This document shows positions 48,356 to 57,675 of a stretch of DNA of 64,000 bases, one piece after another (position 1 is the first letter of the stretch; the number at the start of each line of letters is the position of its first letter). Location: assembly GCF_029223585.1 (NCBI RefSeq), contig NZ_CP119423.1, positions 3,224,001-3,288,000 of the forward strand, in the 5' to 3' direction. The translations under genes were made by a program, and so were the position numbers. The notes under the pieces are model-generated. The model was not told where the DNA came from. It did no database searches and worked only from the letters and a program-made list of their open reading frames with translations. This DNA comes from Photobacterium sp. DA100. GTDB taxonomy: Bacteria; Pseudomonadota; Gammaproteobacteria; Enterobacterales; Vibrionaceae.

Positions 48356-50080
48356 TCAAAGGGCAGCAATATGCTCCACCAACAACTGAGCGCTGCGGTT
48401 GCCTCGGAACTCGTTAACATCCAGGCGGTAAGCCAATTCAACCTGCTGGACCGACGCATCGGGCCAGCGCCGGACATCGACATTGAACGCAATGGCATCA
48501 ATCACACTGCCGCCGGCCAATGGCTCAAGCATCATCTTGAGGTGCTTACTGCCCACCAGTTTCTGGTGCAGCAGACGGAAGCGGCCATCGAACATCGGCT
48601 CGGGGAACTGTTGCCCCCACGGGCCACCGGCCCGCAAAACTTCCGCGGTCTGCAAGTTCAGCTCCTGTGGCATCAGCTCGCCGTCGCTGAGCAGCACCCC
48701 GCGCAGGGCATCCTCGTCCAGTTCGGCACGCACCGCCTGGTCAAACGCCAGGCTAAAGGCCTCGAGCTTCGCCTCCGGAATGGTCAGCCCCGCCGCCATG
48801 GCGTGGCCGCCGAACTTGAGGATCATACCCGGGTTCTGGGTATCAATTCCGTCGAGTACATCACGCATATGCAGGCCCGGGATTGAGCGGCATGAGCCCT
48901 TGATCTCGCCATTGCCGGCGTCGGCAAAGGCGATCACCGGGCGGTGGTACTGCTCTTTGATGCGCGAGGCGAGAATGCCAATGACGCCCTGATGCCAGTC
49001 ACGCTGGAACAGCGCCAAGCCGTATGGCATATCCTGTTGGTTGAACTTGAGCCGCTCGCAGATCGCCACCGCCTCTTCTTTCATCCCCTGCTCGATTTCC
49101 TTGCGGGTCTGGTTGAGGGCATCCAGCTCGGTCGCCATTCGGCGTGCCGCCTGGATATTGTCACACAGCAATAGCTCGACCCCGAATGACATGTCATCCA
49201 AGCGCCCCGCCGCATTGATCCTCGGTCCGAGGGCAAACCCCAAGTCAGTGGCGACCAGCCGGGCCGGATCGCGGTTGGCCACTTCAATCAAGGCGCGGAT
49301 CCCCGGCCGGCACTTGCCCGCCCGGATACGCTGCAAGCCCTGATGGACCAAAATCCGGTTGTTGCCATCGAGTGCCACCACATCAGCCACGGTACCCAAT
49401 GCCACCAAGTCGAGCAGTTCCGCCAAATTAGGCTCAGGTAGCCCCTGCTCGGCAAACCAGTTTTCCTCACGTAGCGCCGCCCGAACGGCCAGCATCAGAT
49501 AAAAGGCCACCCCCACACCGCACAGGGCCTTGGAGGGAAAATCACACTCGTGCAAATTCGGGTTGACGATCGCATCCGCCTCCGGCAGCGTATCCCCCGG
49601 CAGGTGGTGATCGGTGACCAGCACCTGGATCCCCCGCTCTTTCGCCGCCGCGACGCCCGCGATCGAAGACACCCCGTTGTCCACCGTCATGATCAACTCG
49701 GCACCGCGCGCGGCAGCCTGCTCGACCACTTCCGGGCTCAAGCCATAACCATCGTCGAAGCGGTTGGGCACCAGGTAGTCAACATTGCGGCTGCCCAGCA
49801 TCCGCAGGGCCAGTACCGACAGTGCCGAGCTGGTCGCCCCATCGGCATCAAAATCACCCACCACGATGATCCGGCGCTGCTCGGCCAGCGCCTGCTTGAG
49901 CAGGGCCACTGCCGGGGCAATACCATACAGCTGGTTATAACCCAGCAAACCGCGCACCCCGCGCTCCAATTGGGCTTCGCTGGTGATACCGCGGGCAGCA
50001 TATATCCGCTGCAACAGCGGGGGAGTAACATCGGTAAACTGGCTGGTATCGGCTTCTGGACGGCGTTTAATTTCAATCAT
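48356..50080 (-). CDS. recJ: Single-stranded-DNA 5'-3' exonuclease RecJ
   Basis: RecJ degrades 5'-ended single strands in recombination and mismatch repair. The 574-residue product has the DHH-family metal motifs VVGDFDADGATSSAL, MTVDNGVS and VTDHHLPGD, and a C-terminal DHHA1/OB part with FGGHAMAAGLTI. The order xerD-dsbC-recJ-prfB-lysS is that of E. coli. Confidence 0.98.
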   Translation of the reverse strand: MIEIKRRPEADTSQFTDVTPPLLQRIYAARGITSEAQLERGVRGLLGYNQLYGIAPAVALLKQALAEQRRIIVVGDFDADGATSSALSVLALRMLGSRNVDYLVPNRFDDGYGLSPEVVEQAAARGAELIMTVDNGVSSIAGVAAAKERGIQVLVTDHHLPGDTLPEADAIVNPNLHECDFPSKALCGVGVAFYLMLAVRAALREENWFAEQGLPEPNLAELLDLVALGTVADVVALDGNNRILVHQGLQRIRAGKCRPGIRALIEVANRDPARLVATDLGFALGPRINAAGRLDDMSFGVELLLCDNIQAARRMATELDALNQTRKEIEQGMKEEAVAICERLKFNQQDMPYGLALFQRDWHQGVIGILASRIKEQYHRPVIAFADAGNGEIKGSCRSIPGLHMRDVLDGIDTQNPGMILKFGGHAMAAGLTIPEAKLEAFSLAFDQAVRAELDEDALRGVLLSDGELMPQELNLQTAEVLRAGGPWGQQFPEPMFDGRFRLLHQKLVGSKHLKMMLEPLAGGSVIDAIAFNVDVRRWPDASVQQVELAYRLDVNEFRGNRSAQLLVEHIAAL

Positions 50081-50186
50081 CGGAACTATCTATCGGCAGG
50101 GGGAGGTTAAGGTTACTTGGGTATACCACGCATCAAGCCATTATAGGCTCTGGGCATAAGTGGGCAACAGAAATTCGATACCCAAA

Positions 50187-50214
50187 AAAAAGCCCCGACC
50201 AAGGCCAGGGCTCT
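50187..50214 (-). terminator. Terminator after dsbC
   Basis: AGCCCTGGCC-TT-GGTCGGGGCT with one mismatch, followed by eight T on the minus strand. Confidence 0.8.
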
Positions 50215-50222
50215 TTAGCGAT

Positions 50223-50945
50223 TTAGCTGCGGTTATCCAGCATCTTGCGCAGCATCGGTGCCGGCTGGTAGCCAGGCAGCATGGTACCATCTTCCAAAAT
50301 CATCGCCGGGGTACCGGAAACGCCCATCGCGACACCCAGTTGGTAATGTTTCTTCACCAATTCGGTTTGCTGCTCGACACCTTCCGGGTTGAAACTGCCT
50401 TCTTTGGCCTGATCCATCGCCTTGGCCGGATCTTTGGCTCCCCAGATAGCACTCATTTCGCTGAAGTTGCGCGAGCGCTCACCGCCACGCGGGAAAGCCA
50501 GGTAACGAATCGTAATGCCAGCATCGTTGTAAGCCTGCATCTCGTTATGGAGCTTACGACAGTAACCACAGCTGGTATCAGTAAACACAGTCACCACGTA
50601 TTTTTCATCTTTGGCCGGATAGACGATCATTTCGTCCTCCATGCCCTGCAGCTTGGCCTTGTTCATTTTGGCCATCTTCTGCTCAGTCAGGTTAACCGGC
50701 TCGGCATCCGTTGCCTGATACAAGCTGCCAAGAATGAAATGGCCGCCATCATCGGAGACATAAAAAATACCGCGGTCAGTCACGACCTCGTTAAGCCCTG
50801 GCAGCGGAGAAGCACTGATGGTAACCGGCACCAACCCCAGTTTGCTCAACTTACTGGTAATTGCCGCCTCATCGGGCTTAGCTGATGCCGTAAAGGCTGT
50901 CATTGCGACTGCGGTTGCAAGTAACGTACGACCCAAAAAGTGCAT
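50223..50945 (-). CDS. dsbC: Thiol:disulfide interchange protein DsbC
   Basis: DsbC is the dimeric periplasmic disulfide isomerase. The 240-residue product has a signal peptide (MHFLGRTLLATAVAMTAFTASA), an N-terminal dimerisation domain and a thioredoxin domain with active site Cys126-Gly-Tyr-Cys129. The cis-proline loop is GVSGTPAMIL. The second, structural cysteine pair of E. coli DsbC is absent: AIWG replaces AIWC, and no Cys occurs later. ATG at 50945 with AAGGA upstream was used; upstream in-frame codons do not look like protein. It lies between xerD and recJ. Confidence 0.96.
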   Translation of the reverse strand: MHFLGRTLLATAVAMTAFTASAKPDEAAITSKLSKLGLVPVTISASPLPGLNEVVTDRGIFYVSDDGGHFILGSLYQATDAEPVNLTEQKMAKMNKAKLQGMEDEMIVYPAKDEKYVVTVFTDTSCGYCRKLHNEMQAYNDAGITIRYLAFPRGGERSRNFSEMSAIWGAKDPAKAMDQAKEGSFNPEGVEQQTELVKKHYQLGVAMGVSGTPAMILEDGTMLPGYQPAPMLRKMLDNRS

Positions 50946-51166
50946 GTGACTCTTTCCTTTCAAATAATAAATGCGTGCCGGGCTGTAGCGCTCTCCGCCA
51001 GCCCCCATCACTACTGGTAGACTTTATACCTAGGTTACTCGGCTATATGACCCCGATAGTGCAAAAAAATTTCATATTCCGCAAAATATCTCAACCTCTT
51101 CTAGTATACACCCAAGCAGCACGCCAAGGCAGGCCCGCTTTTGCGCTAAGGTGGGCTTTGCCCCAT

Positions 51167-52063
51167 TCAAGCTCGCGGATGGTGCGCTTGATGAAGCTGC
51201 TTGAGACGCTCGGTTGCGACATGGGTGTAGATCTGGGTGGTCGACAAATCACTGTGACCAAGCAACATCTGCACCACCCGCAAATCCGCCCCGTAATTGA
51301 GCAGGTGAGTGGCAAACGCATGGCGCATAACGTGCGGCGACAAGGTATCGCCGTCAATGCCCGCCTTGACGGCATAGTGCTTGATCCGGTGCCAGAACGT
51401 CTGGCGGGTCATCTGCTTGGCCCTTTTGCTCGGGAACACCACATCTGAGCTTTTCTCGCCCAGCAGCTGTGGGCGGCCGCTTTGCAAGAATTGCTCGATC
51501 CAATCAATGGCATCTTCCCCCATTGGAACCAGGCGTTCCTTATTACCCTTGCCTATAACGCGGACCACACCTTGGCGCAGGCTGACATTTTCCATCGTCA
51601 GGCTGACCAGCTCGGTAACACGCAAGCCTGTGGCATAGAGCAACTCAAGCATGGCCTTGTCCCGCAGCTCGATAGGGTCATTGGGATCGGGGGCCGACAG
51701 CAAAGCATCCACCTGCTCTTCGGTAATATCCTTGGGCAGGCGCTTGGGCAGCTTGGGGCTGACCAGCATGGCACTGGGATCATCATCGCGCATTTTCTCC
51801 CGGTTCAAATACTGGAACAGCCGGCGGATCGCCGATGCCATGCGGGCCCGGGAAGTCTGTTTATACTCGGCGTCAAACAGCCACTGCTGGTAGCGCTGAA
51901 GATCATCGGTCGACACCTTCTCCAGGGTCAGACTTTGGTCTTTTAGCCAGTTATCCAGCTTTTTCAGATCATTACGGTAGGACATCAGGGTATTTTCAGA
52001 CAGGCCCCGCTCCATCCACATCGCATCGAGAAACCGCTCGATGATCACTTCATCGTTTTCCAC
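51167..52063 (-). CDS. xerD: Site-specific tyrosine recombinase XerD
   Basis: XerD acts with XerC at dif to resolve chromosome dimers under FtsK control. The product is 298 residues from the GTG at 52063 (E. coli 298), with GAGG 5 nt upstream; a longer frame from TTG at 52108 has no family match at its start. Catalytic residues are visible: Arg in ATGLRVTELV, His-x-x-Arg in SPHVMRHAFATHLL, His in LLGHSDLSTTQ and Tyr in QIYTHV. It is divergent from fldB as in E. coli. Confidence 0.97.
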   Translation of the reverse strand: MENDEVIIERFLDAMWMERGLSENTLMSYRNDLKKLDNWLKDQSLTLEKVSTDDLQRYQQWLFDAEYKQTSRARMASAIRRLFQYLNREKMRDDDPSAMLVSPKLPKRLPKDITEEQVDALLSAPDPNDPIELRDKAMLELLYATGLRVTELVSLTMENVSLRQGVVRVIGKGNKERLVPMGEDAIDWIEQFLQSGRPQLLGEKSSDVVFPSKRAKQMTRQTFWHRIKHYAVKAGIDGDTLSPHVMRHAFATHLLNYGADLRVVQMLLGHSDLSTTQIYTHVATERLKQLHQAHHPRA

Positions 52064-52278
52064 TACAACCTCGGTGTCCGTTTTGGGGCATGGATTATTG
52101 CCCGGCAAAACACATGGATAAATACACAGTAGTCAATGGTAGACGATTTCCCACTAAATGTAACGACCCACCCCGGAGAGAACCGGAATTTCTGACTCAA
52201 TCACTCAGAAATAGTCAAGACCGCCCAAGCTAGGTAGAATCCCCTCATCATTAATTCGTTACACATTGGACAAGCAGC

Positions 52279-52797
52279 ATGAAGATTGGCTTATTCTACG
52301 GCTCAACCACCTGCTATACCGAAATGGCCTCGGAAAAAATCCGCGACTGTATCGGTGCCGAACTGGTTGATTTACACAACATCAAACAAGCAGATCTCAC
52401 CGAGATGAACCAGTACGACATGCTGATCCTGGGGATCTCGACCTGGGACTTCGGAGAGCTGCAAGAAGACTGGGAAGCCGTGTGGGAGCAGCTTGACGGA
52501 CTGAGCTTGGAAGGCAAAACCGTGGCCCTGTTTGGCTTGGGCGATCAGGAAGGCTATGCCGAGTGGTTCCTCGATGCGATGGGCATGCTGCACGACAAGC
52601 TGCTACCGACCGGAGCCCAGTTTGTCGGCTACTGGCCCAACGAAGGGTATGAGTTCGAGGCCTCGAAAGCCCTGACCGAAGACGGCAAGCTGTTCGTCGG
52701 GCTGGCACTGGACGAAGACAGCCAGTACGAGCTGAGCGACGAACGAATCACCGCCTGGTGCGAGCAAATCCTCACCGAGTACAGTGAAACGCTATAA
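52279..52797 (+). CDS. fldB: Flavodoxin FldB
   Basis: This FMN-binding electron carrier has 172 residues. It has the phosphate loop GSTTCYTE at residues 9-16, aromatic FMN contacts in [12 protein letters not shown], and the tail [12 protein letters not shown]. It aligns better with FldB than FldA in the C-terminal half. It is divergent from xerD, a conserved arrangement. Confidence 0.96.
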   Translation: MKIGLFYGSTTCYTEMASEKIRDCIGAELVDLHNIKQADLTEMNQYDMLILGISTWDFGELQEDWEAVWEQLDGLSLEGKTVALFGLGDQEGYAEWFLDAMGMLHDKLLPTGAQFVGYWPNEGYEFEASKALTEDGKLFVGLALDEDSQYELSDERITAWCEQILTEYSETL

Positions 52798-52838
52798 CGC
52801 CAGCCGCTATCGCCAAACTCCAGGCGAACACCGAAACG

Positions 52839-52867
52839 AAAAAGGGATGCCGAGGCATCCCTTTTTG
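52839..52867 (+). terminator. Bidirectional terminator between fldB and brnQ
   Basis: AAAAAGGGATGCC-GA-GGCATCCCTTTTT. Confidence 0.9.
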
Positions 52868-52893
52868 CTACGTACTGTAAAACACGTCCACAG

Positions 52894-54204
52894 TTAGGCT
52901 GTTTGGCCTTCTTGCTGGGCGGCTTTCTGCGCACCGACAAAACACGTCACCACCAGTGCCGCAAAGGTCGGCATCAACCACGCCATACCGTAGTCGAACA
53001 GTGGGATCACACGGAACGCCGACACATCAAAGCCCGACACCTTCGCCGCATCAATCATACTGAACGACAATGCCACCAGCATCACCACACGGTAAGACAG
53101 CGCAGGATTTGGCAACCAACGACGGATAAACGTCAGGATAACCAGTGCCATAGCGATTGGGTACAAGGCAAACAAGGCTGGCAGAGACAGGACAATCAGC
53201 TGGTTCAGGCCAACATTGGCCACCACACAGCAGGTCACTGACAATACCACAGCCCATTTTTCGTAAGACCAGCTTGTCAAAGAAGAAAAATACTCAGAAC
53301 ATGCACTGATCAAGCCAACTACCGTGGTCAAACAGGCCAGCAATACAATCAGCGACAGCATCATCTGGCCAGCAGGGCCAAACAAAGCTGCAACGTAAAT
53401 AGCCAGGATATCACCACCGTTTGACGCATTGGCTGCGATATTCACACTGGTCGCACCCAAGTAGAACAGGGAGATGTAAACAAATGCCAGACCCGCAGCG
53501 GCGATAAGGCCAGCCATGACCAAGTATTTGCGAGTTGCCTGCTCGTCGCTCACGCCCTTGCTGCGAACGGCATCAACTATCACCATACCAAACAGCAACG
53601 CCGCTACCGCATCCAGGGTGTTGTACCCTTCGACAAAACCTTTAAGGAAAGGCATTTCGATATAATCGCCACGCGCGGCCTCAATTGCATCCTGCGGGTT
53701 GGCGACAACGCTGACAGCCAGTGCCACCAGAGCAATGAACAAGATTGGAGTCAGGAACTTACCGACCATATCAACCAGATTACCGCGAGAGCGAGACAGG
53801 ACCATCGCAATGCCAAAAAAGACAATTGAGAAAAGAGTAAGGCTAAGCTGTCCTGCATCGGCAATAAATGGCTTCACACCCATTTCATAGGCCACCAAAC
53901 CGGCACGCGGAGCGGCGAACGCCGGACCGATGACGATAAAAATCAGCACTGCCAGCAAGGTGGCAACTTTTGACGGCAGATCTTGGGTCATCCCTTTCCA
54001 GCCGCCTGCGACAGCAACGGCAATGATGGCGACAAGCGGCAAGGTTACACCGGTTGAAAGGAACCCGAGCATTGCCGGAACGAGGTGATCACCGGCCTGC
54101 TGGCCAGCCTGTGGCGGGAATATGATATTACCTGCGCCCAGGAAAAAAGCGAAGGTCATAAAACCCAACGCCATGATATCGGTTAAACTGAGTGACTTTT
54201 TCAA
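52894..54204 (-). CDS. brnQ: Branched-chain amino acid:cation symporter BrnQ (LIVCS family)
   Basis: BrnQ imports leucine, isoleucine and valine with Na+ or H+. The 436-residue product has about twelve membrane segments and the family start DIMALGFMTFAFFLGAGNII followed by FPPQAG. It stands alone, converging on fldB. Confidence 0.96.
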   Translation of the reverse strand: MKKSLSLTDIMALGFMTFAFFLGAGNIIFPPQAGQQAGDHLVPAMLGFLSTGVTLPLVAIIAVAVAGGWKGMTQDLPSKVATLLAVLIFIVIGPAFAAPRAGLVAYEMGVKPFIADAGQLSLTLFSIVFFGIAMVLSRSRGNLVDMVGKFLTPILFIALVALAVSVVANPQDAIEAARGDYIEMPFLKGFVEGYNTLDAVAALLFGMVIVDAVRSKGVSDEQATRKYLVMAGLIAAAGLAFVYISLFYLGATSVNIAANASNGGDILAIYVAALFGPAGQMMLSLIVLLACLTTVVGLISACSEYFSSLTSWSYEKWAVVLSVTCCVVANVGLNQLIVLSLPALFALYPIAMALVILTFIRRWLPNPALSYRVVMLVALSFSMIDAAKVSGFDVSAFRVIPLFDYGMAWLMPTFAALVVTCFVGAQKAAQQEGQTA

Positions 54205-54566
54205 ACTGCACCTTCCACTCTGATGTTATGTTTGCTGTTTTCGTAACTTTTGTTATTTTTTTGGCCACAAAAAAGGATTACCTGAATGTGACCTTGCTCG
54301 CAGCATAATGACGAAAAAGCAGCCAACAAGCAACATCATAGTGAAAAACACCATAATCTTTGGCTGTGCAACTCAAAAACCAGCATGAACAACCAAGCCG
54401 CCCCACCCAAACAACAGATAAAACCAATAAAAGCCACTTATAAGAAAGATAAAAAACAGAATTAATAACTATGCAACATCTATTCAACAGAAGGTTGCCA
54501 TTCTGCAATTCGCCACTGGCGGGCTATAATGCCATGGTCAAAAACATAACAAGGTCCAGCAACACC
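54205..54566. other. brnQ-trmN6 divergent region
   Basis: This 362-bp AT-rich gap has no ORF with a ribosome site. TATAAT at 54525-54530 may be the trmN6 -10, but no good -35 is seen at the right distance. Confidence 0.45.
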
Positions 54567-55283
54567 ATGGCAAAAGGGTTCACCTTCAAGCAATTCCACG
54601 TCAACGACCACGGCTGCGGCATGCCTGTCAGTACCGATGGCGTCATGCTCGGCGCCTGGGCAGCGCTACCCGTATCGGGCCAGATCCTCGATATCGGCAC
54701 CGGCAGTGGCCTGCTCGCGCTCATGGTCGCGCAGCGCACGGCTGAGCACGGCAATGCCATCACCGCCATAGAAGTCGATGATGGGGCCGCGCAGGCTGCC
54801 CGGCGTAATTTTGCGGACTCCCTATGGGCACCGCGCATCGGGCTGGCCCATCAAACTATCCAGGGCTGGGCCAGCCAGCAGCCTGCCGGCAGCGTGGCAG
54901 CGATTGTGTGCAACCCTCCCTACTTCAATCACGGCGAGCAGGCCGACTGCCAGGCGCGGGCCACGGCACGCCATACCGATACCCTGCCGCATCATGAATT
55001 GCTGGCGGCTATCAACCACCTGCTGAGCCCAACAGGGAGCGCCAGCTTGATCCTGCCGGTCTACGAAGGCAAGCAACTGATAGCAGCCGCCCCTTCCCAC
55101 CAGCTATACTGCCAACGGGTTTGCGAAGTAAAAACCACAGAGCGCAAGGTCGCTAGCCGGCTTCTTATTGCCTTGTCAGCCAGCCCGTCAACTTGCCAAA
55201 CCGAGCAGTTGGTGATCCACCAAGGCGGCGAATACAGCGAGGCTTTTGTTGCCCTGACCAAGGCGTTTTACCTGAAGATGTAA
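54567..55283 (+). CDS. trmN: tRNA1(Val) (adenine37-N6)-methyltransferase TrmN6
   Basis: TrmN6 (YfiC) makes m6A37 in tRNA-Val. The 238-residue product has the family start KGFTFKQFHVNDHGCGMPVS, the SAM motif LDIGTGSGLLALM and the catalytic motif CNPPYF. I chose the ATG at 54567, because the earlier in-frame ATG at 54534 falls at the expected start of transcription from the TATAAT above. It lies next to srmB, as yfiC does in E. coli. Confidence 0.95.
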   Translation: MAKGFTFKQFHVNDHGCGMPVSTDGVMLGAWAALPVSGQILDIGTGSGLLALMVAQRTAEHGNAITAIEVDDGAAQAARRNFADSLWAPRIGLAHQTIQGWASQQPAGSVAAIVCNPPYFNHGEQADCQARATARHTDTLPHHELLAAINHLLSPTGSASLILPVYEGKQLIAAAPSHQLYCQRVCEVKTTERKVASRLLIALSASPSTCQTEQLVIHQGGEYSEAFVALTKAFYLKM

Positions 55284-55458
55284 GCGGCAAGGCTGATGCG
55301 GTTTGGCAAATTGCGGAAGTTTTTATACTTTTATCGGTGATCGTTGCGGCAATAATCTCTATAATGCCGCCCCTTATATAATTTGCACGTAACCGGCGAT
55401 CTATAGGCTTCCCCGAGAAAATGGGAAGATCCCCTGAGTTCCCAAGGAGAAATGACTG

Positions 55459-56682
55459 GTGAGAGACTTTTCCGAATTAGAATTAGATAGCGAGCTGCTG
55501 CAGGCCATTGAAGATATCGGCTACGATCGCCCAACCGTGATCCAGGCTGAGGCGATCCCGCACGCGCTGGATGGCCGGGATGTACTGGCGTCCGCTCCTA
55601 CCGGTACCGGAAAGACCGCAGCATTTCTTCTGCCGATGATCCAGCACCTGCAGGATTTCCCGCGTAAAAAACCGGGGCCTGCCCGCGTGTTGGTTTTGAC
55701 CCCGACCCGTGAACTGGCTATCCAGGTTGCCGATCAGGCGCGCGCGCTGGCCAAACACACCCAGCTAAAGGTGTTTACCATTACCGGCGGGATCTCCTAC
55801 GACGAGCATGCCGAGCTCCTGGGCAAAACCCAGGATATCGTGGTGGCCACACCGGGCCGTTTGATGGAGTACATCGAAAGCGAGCGCTTCGACTGCCGTG
55901 CCATCGAGTGCCTGATCCTCGACGAAGCCGACCGCATGCTGGATATGGGCTTTGGCAAAGCCGTTGAGCGTATTCACAACGAATGCCGCTGGCGTCGCCA
56001 GAGCTTGCTGTTCTCAGCCACGCTGGAAGGCAAGGGTGTCCGCGACTTCTCGCGCACCATCCTCAACGAGCCGGTTGAAGTCAATGCCGAGCCGCCACGC
56101 CGCGAACGTAAGAAGATCCACCAGTACTACCACCGCTGTGATGACATGGCCCACAAGCTGGCATTGCTGGAAAACATCCTCAAGGGAGAAGCCGAGCGCA
56201 CTATTATTTTCGTCAAGACCCGCGAGCGTCTTGCCACCCTGCGCGATCAGCTGGCTGCCATGCAGATCCCATGCTGCTGGATCCAGGGCGAGATGGCCCA
56301 GGCTTCGCGTAACAACACTATCCGCCGTTTCCGCGAGGGGGAAGTGAACATCATGCTGGCCACCGACGTTGCGGCCCGTGGTATCGACCTGCCTGATATC
56401 AGCCACGTGATCAACTTCGATATGCCGCGCACCGCCGATGTCTACCTCCACCGTATCGGCCGTACTGCCCGTGCCGGTAAGAAAGGCACCGCGGTTTCTT
56501 TGATTGAAGCCCACGATCAGGCCATGATCGAGCGTGTCGGCCGTTACATGAAGGAAGAAGTCGCTGAGCGCTTTATTGAAGGCATGCGCCCGCAACACAA
56601 AAAGCCTGCTACGGTGAAAAAGAAGAAGAAAAAAGATCCGAAAAAGAAGGTAGCGGCGAAAAAGAAAAAAGCCAAGAAGTAA
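55459..56682 (+). CDS. srmB: ATP-dependent RNA helicase SrmB
   Basis: SrmB is a DEAD-box helicase for early 50S assembly. The 407-residue product has Q motif, Walker A APTGTGKT, LDEADRM, SAT in LLFSATLEG, and motif VI HRIGRTARAG. The C-terminal tail is short and almost pure Lys (last 27 residues mostly K, A and P), an RNA-binding extension. The start is GTG at 55459 with AAGGAG 9 nt upstream. Two TATAAT hexamers in the leader (near 55358 and 55376) are possible -10 elements. Confidence 0.96.
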   Translation: MRDFSELELDSELLQAIEDIGYDRPTVIQAEAIPHALDGRDVLASAPTGTGKTAAFLLPMIQHLQDFPRKKPGPARVLVLTPTRELAIQVADQARALAKHTQLKVFTITGGISYDEHAELLGKTQDIVVATPGRLMEYIESERFDCRAIECLILDEADRMLDMGFGKAVERIHNECRWRRQSLLFSATLEGKGVRDFSRTILNEPVEVNAEPPRRERKKIHQYYHRCDDMAHKLALLENILKGEAERTIIFVKTRERLATLRDQLAAMQIPCCWIQGEMAQASRNNTIRRFREGEVNIMLATDVAARGIDLPDISHVINFDMPRTADVYLHRIGRTARAGKKGTAVSLIEAHDQAMIERVGRYMKEEVAERFIEGMRPQHKKPATVKKKKKKDPKKKVAAKKKKAKK

Positions 56683-56707
56683 GGCTTTTTGCCGCAGGGA
56701 ACAAATA

Positions 56708-56745
56708 AAAAAACGGGCTGGTAGATACCAGCCCGTTTTTTATTC
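56708..56745 (+). terminator. Terminator of srmB
   Basis: AAACGGGCTGGTA-GA-TACCAGCCCGTTTTTT, bidirectional, also usable by yaaA. Confidence 0.9.
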
Positions 56746-56770
56746 CTAGGACGAGACAATAGACAAACGT

Positions 56771-57544
56771 TTACTGCTCTTCACGCTTGAACACCAACTC
56801 AGTGGCTGTCGATTCCGCCGGGACAAAGTAATAGCCCGCGGTATCGAACTGCTTGAGCTGTTCCACTGAACCCACTTGGTTGTCAATGATGTAGCGCGCC
56901 ATCATGCCACGCGCCTTCTTGGCATAAAAGCTGATGACCTTGTAGGTGCCATTCTTGCAGTCTTTGAATACCGGGGTAATGATCTTACCGGCCACTAACT
57001 TGGGCTTTACCGCCTTGAAGTACTCGTTCGAAGCCAGGTTGATCAGGATCTCATCGCCCTGCTCTGCCAGCGCCTGGTTGATCTTGTCGGTAATAATATT
57101 CCCCCAAAACTGATACAAATTGGTACCGCGCGGGTTAGCTAGTTTGGTCCCCATCTCCAGTCGGTACGGCTGCATCAGATCCAGCGGGCGCAGCAAGCCG
57201 TAAAGGCCAGACAGCATTCTCAGGTGCTGCTGGGCATAGGCAAATTGCCGGTCATCCATGGTTTCCGCAGCCAATCCGGTATAGACATCCCCTTTGAAGG
57301 CCAAGATCGCCTGGCGGGCGTTTTCGGTGGTGAACTCAGGCTGCCACTCGGCAAAGCGGGCTGCATTCAGGCCGGCAATCTTGTCGCTCACCTTCATCAG
57401 GCTGGCAATCTGTGCCGGTGTCAGCTCGCGGCACACCTCAATCAGCTCGGCGGAATGATCAGTCAACTCAGGCTGGGTGAACGTCTCTGTTGCCAGCGGC
57501 GAGTCATAGTCGAGGGTTTTAGCCGGTGAAACCACAATTAACAT
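56771..57544 (-). CDS. yaaA: Peroxide-stress protein YaaA
   Basis: YaaA (DUF328) lowers intracellular free iron during H2O2 stress in E. coli. The 257-residue product starts [15 protein letters not shown] after the ATG at 57544, which has AAGGA 8 nt upstream. It shows the family segments [20 protein letters not shown] and [11 protein letters not shown]. In E. coli the gene is under OxyR; no OxyR site was recognised here. Confidence 0.95.
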   Translation of the reverse strand: MLIVVSPAKTLDYDSPLATETFTQPELTDHSAELIEVCRELTPAQIASLMKVSDKIAGLNAARFAEWQPEFTTENARQAILAFKGDVYTGLAAETMDDRQFAYAQQHLRMLSGLYGLLRPLDLMQPYRLEMGTKLANPRGTNLYQFWGNIITDKINQALAEQGDEILINLASNEYFKAVKPKLVAGKIITPVFKDCKNGTYKVISFYAKKARGMMARYIIDNQVGSVEQLKQFDTAGYYFVPAESTATELVFKREEQ

Positions 57545-57589
57545 GGGATGCTTCCTTATAATCGTTGATATAGGAATGTTAACAGCCTG

Positions 57590-57625
57590 ACAAAAAAAAA
57601 CCACGCGCAGTACGCATGGTCTTTT
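57590..57625 (-). terminator. Terminator after the AGCS symporter gene
   Basis: ACCATGCG-TACTG-CGCGTGGT followed by nine T on the minus strand. Confidence 0.8.
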
Positions 57626-57675
57626 CTATTGCACCTATCGCCAAAATCGATGGTCAACATCAATCAGTCGGCAAC

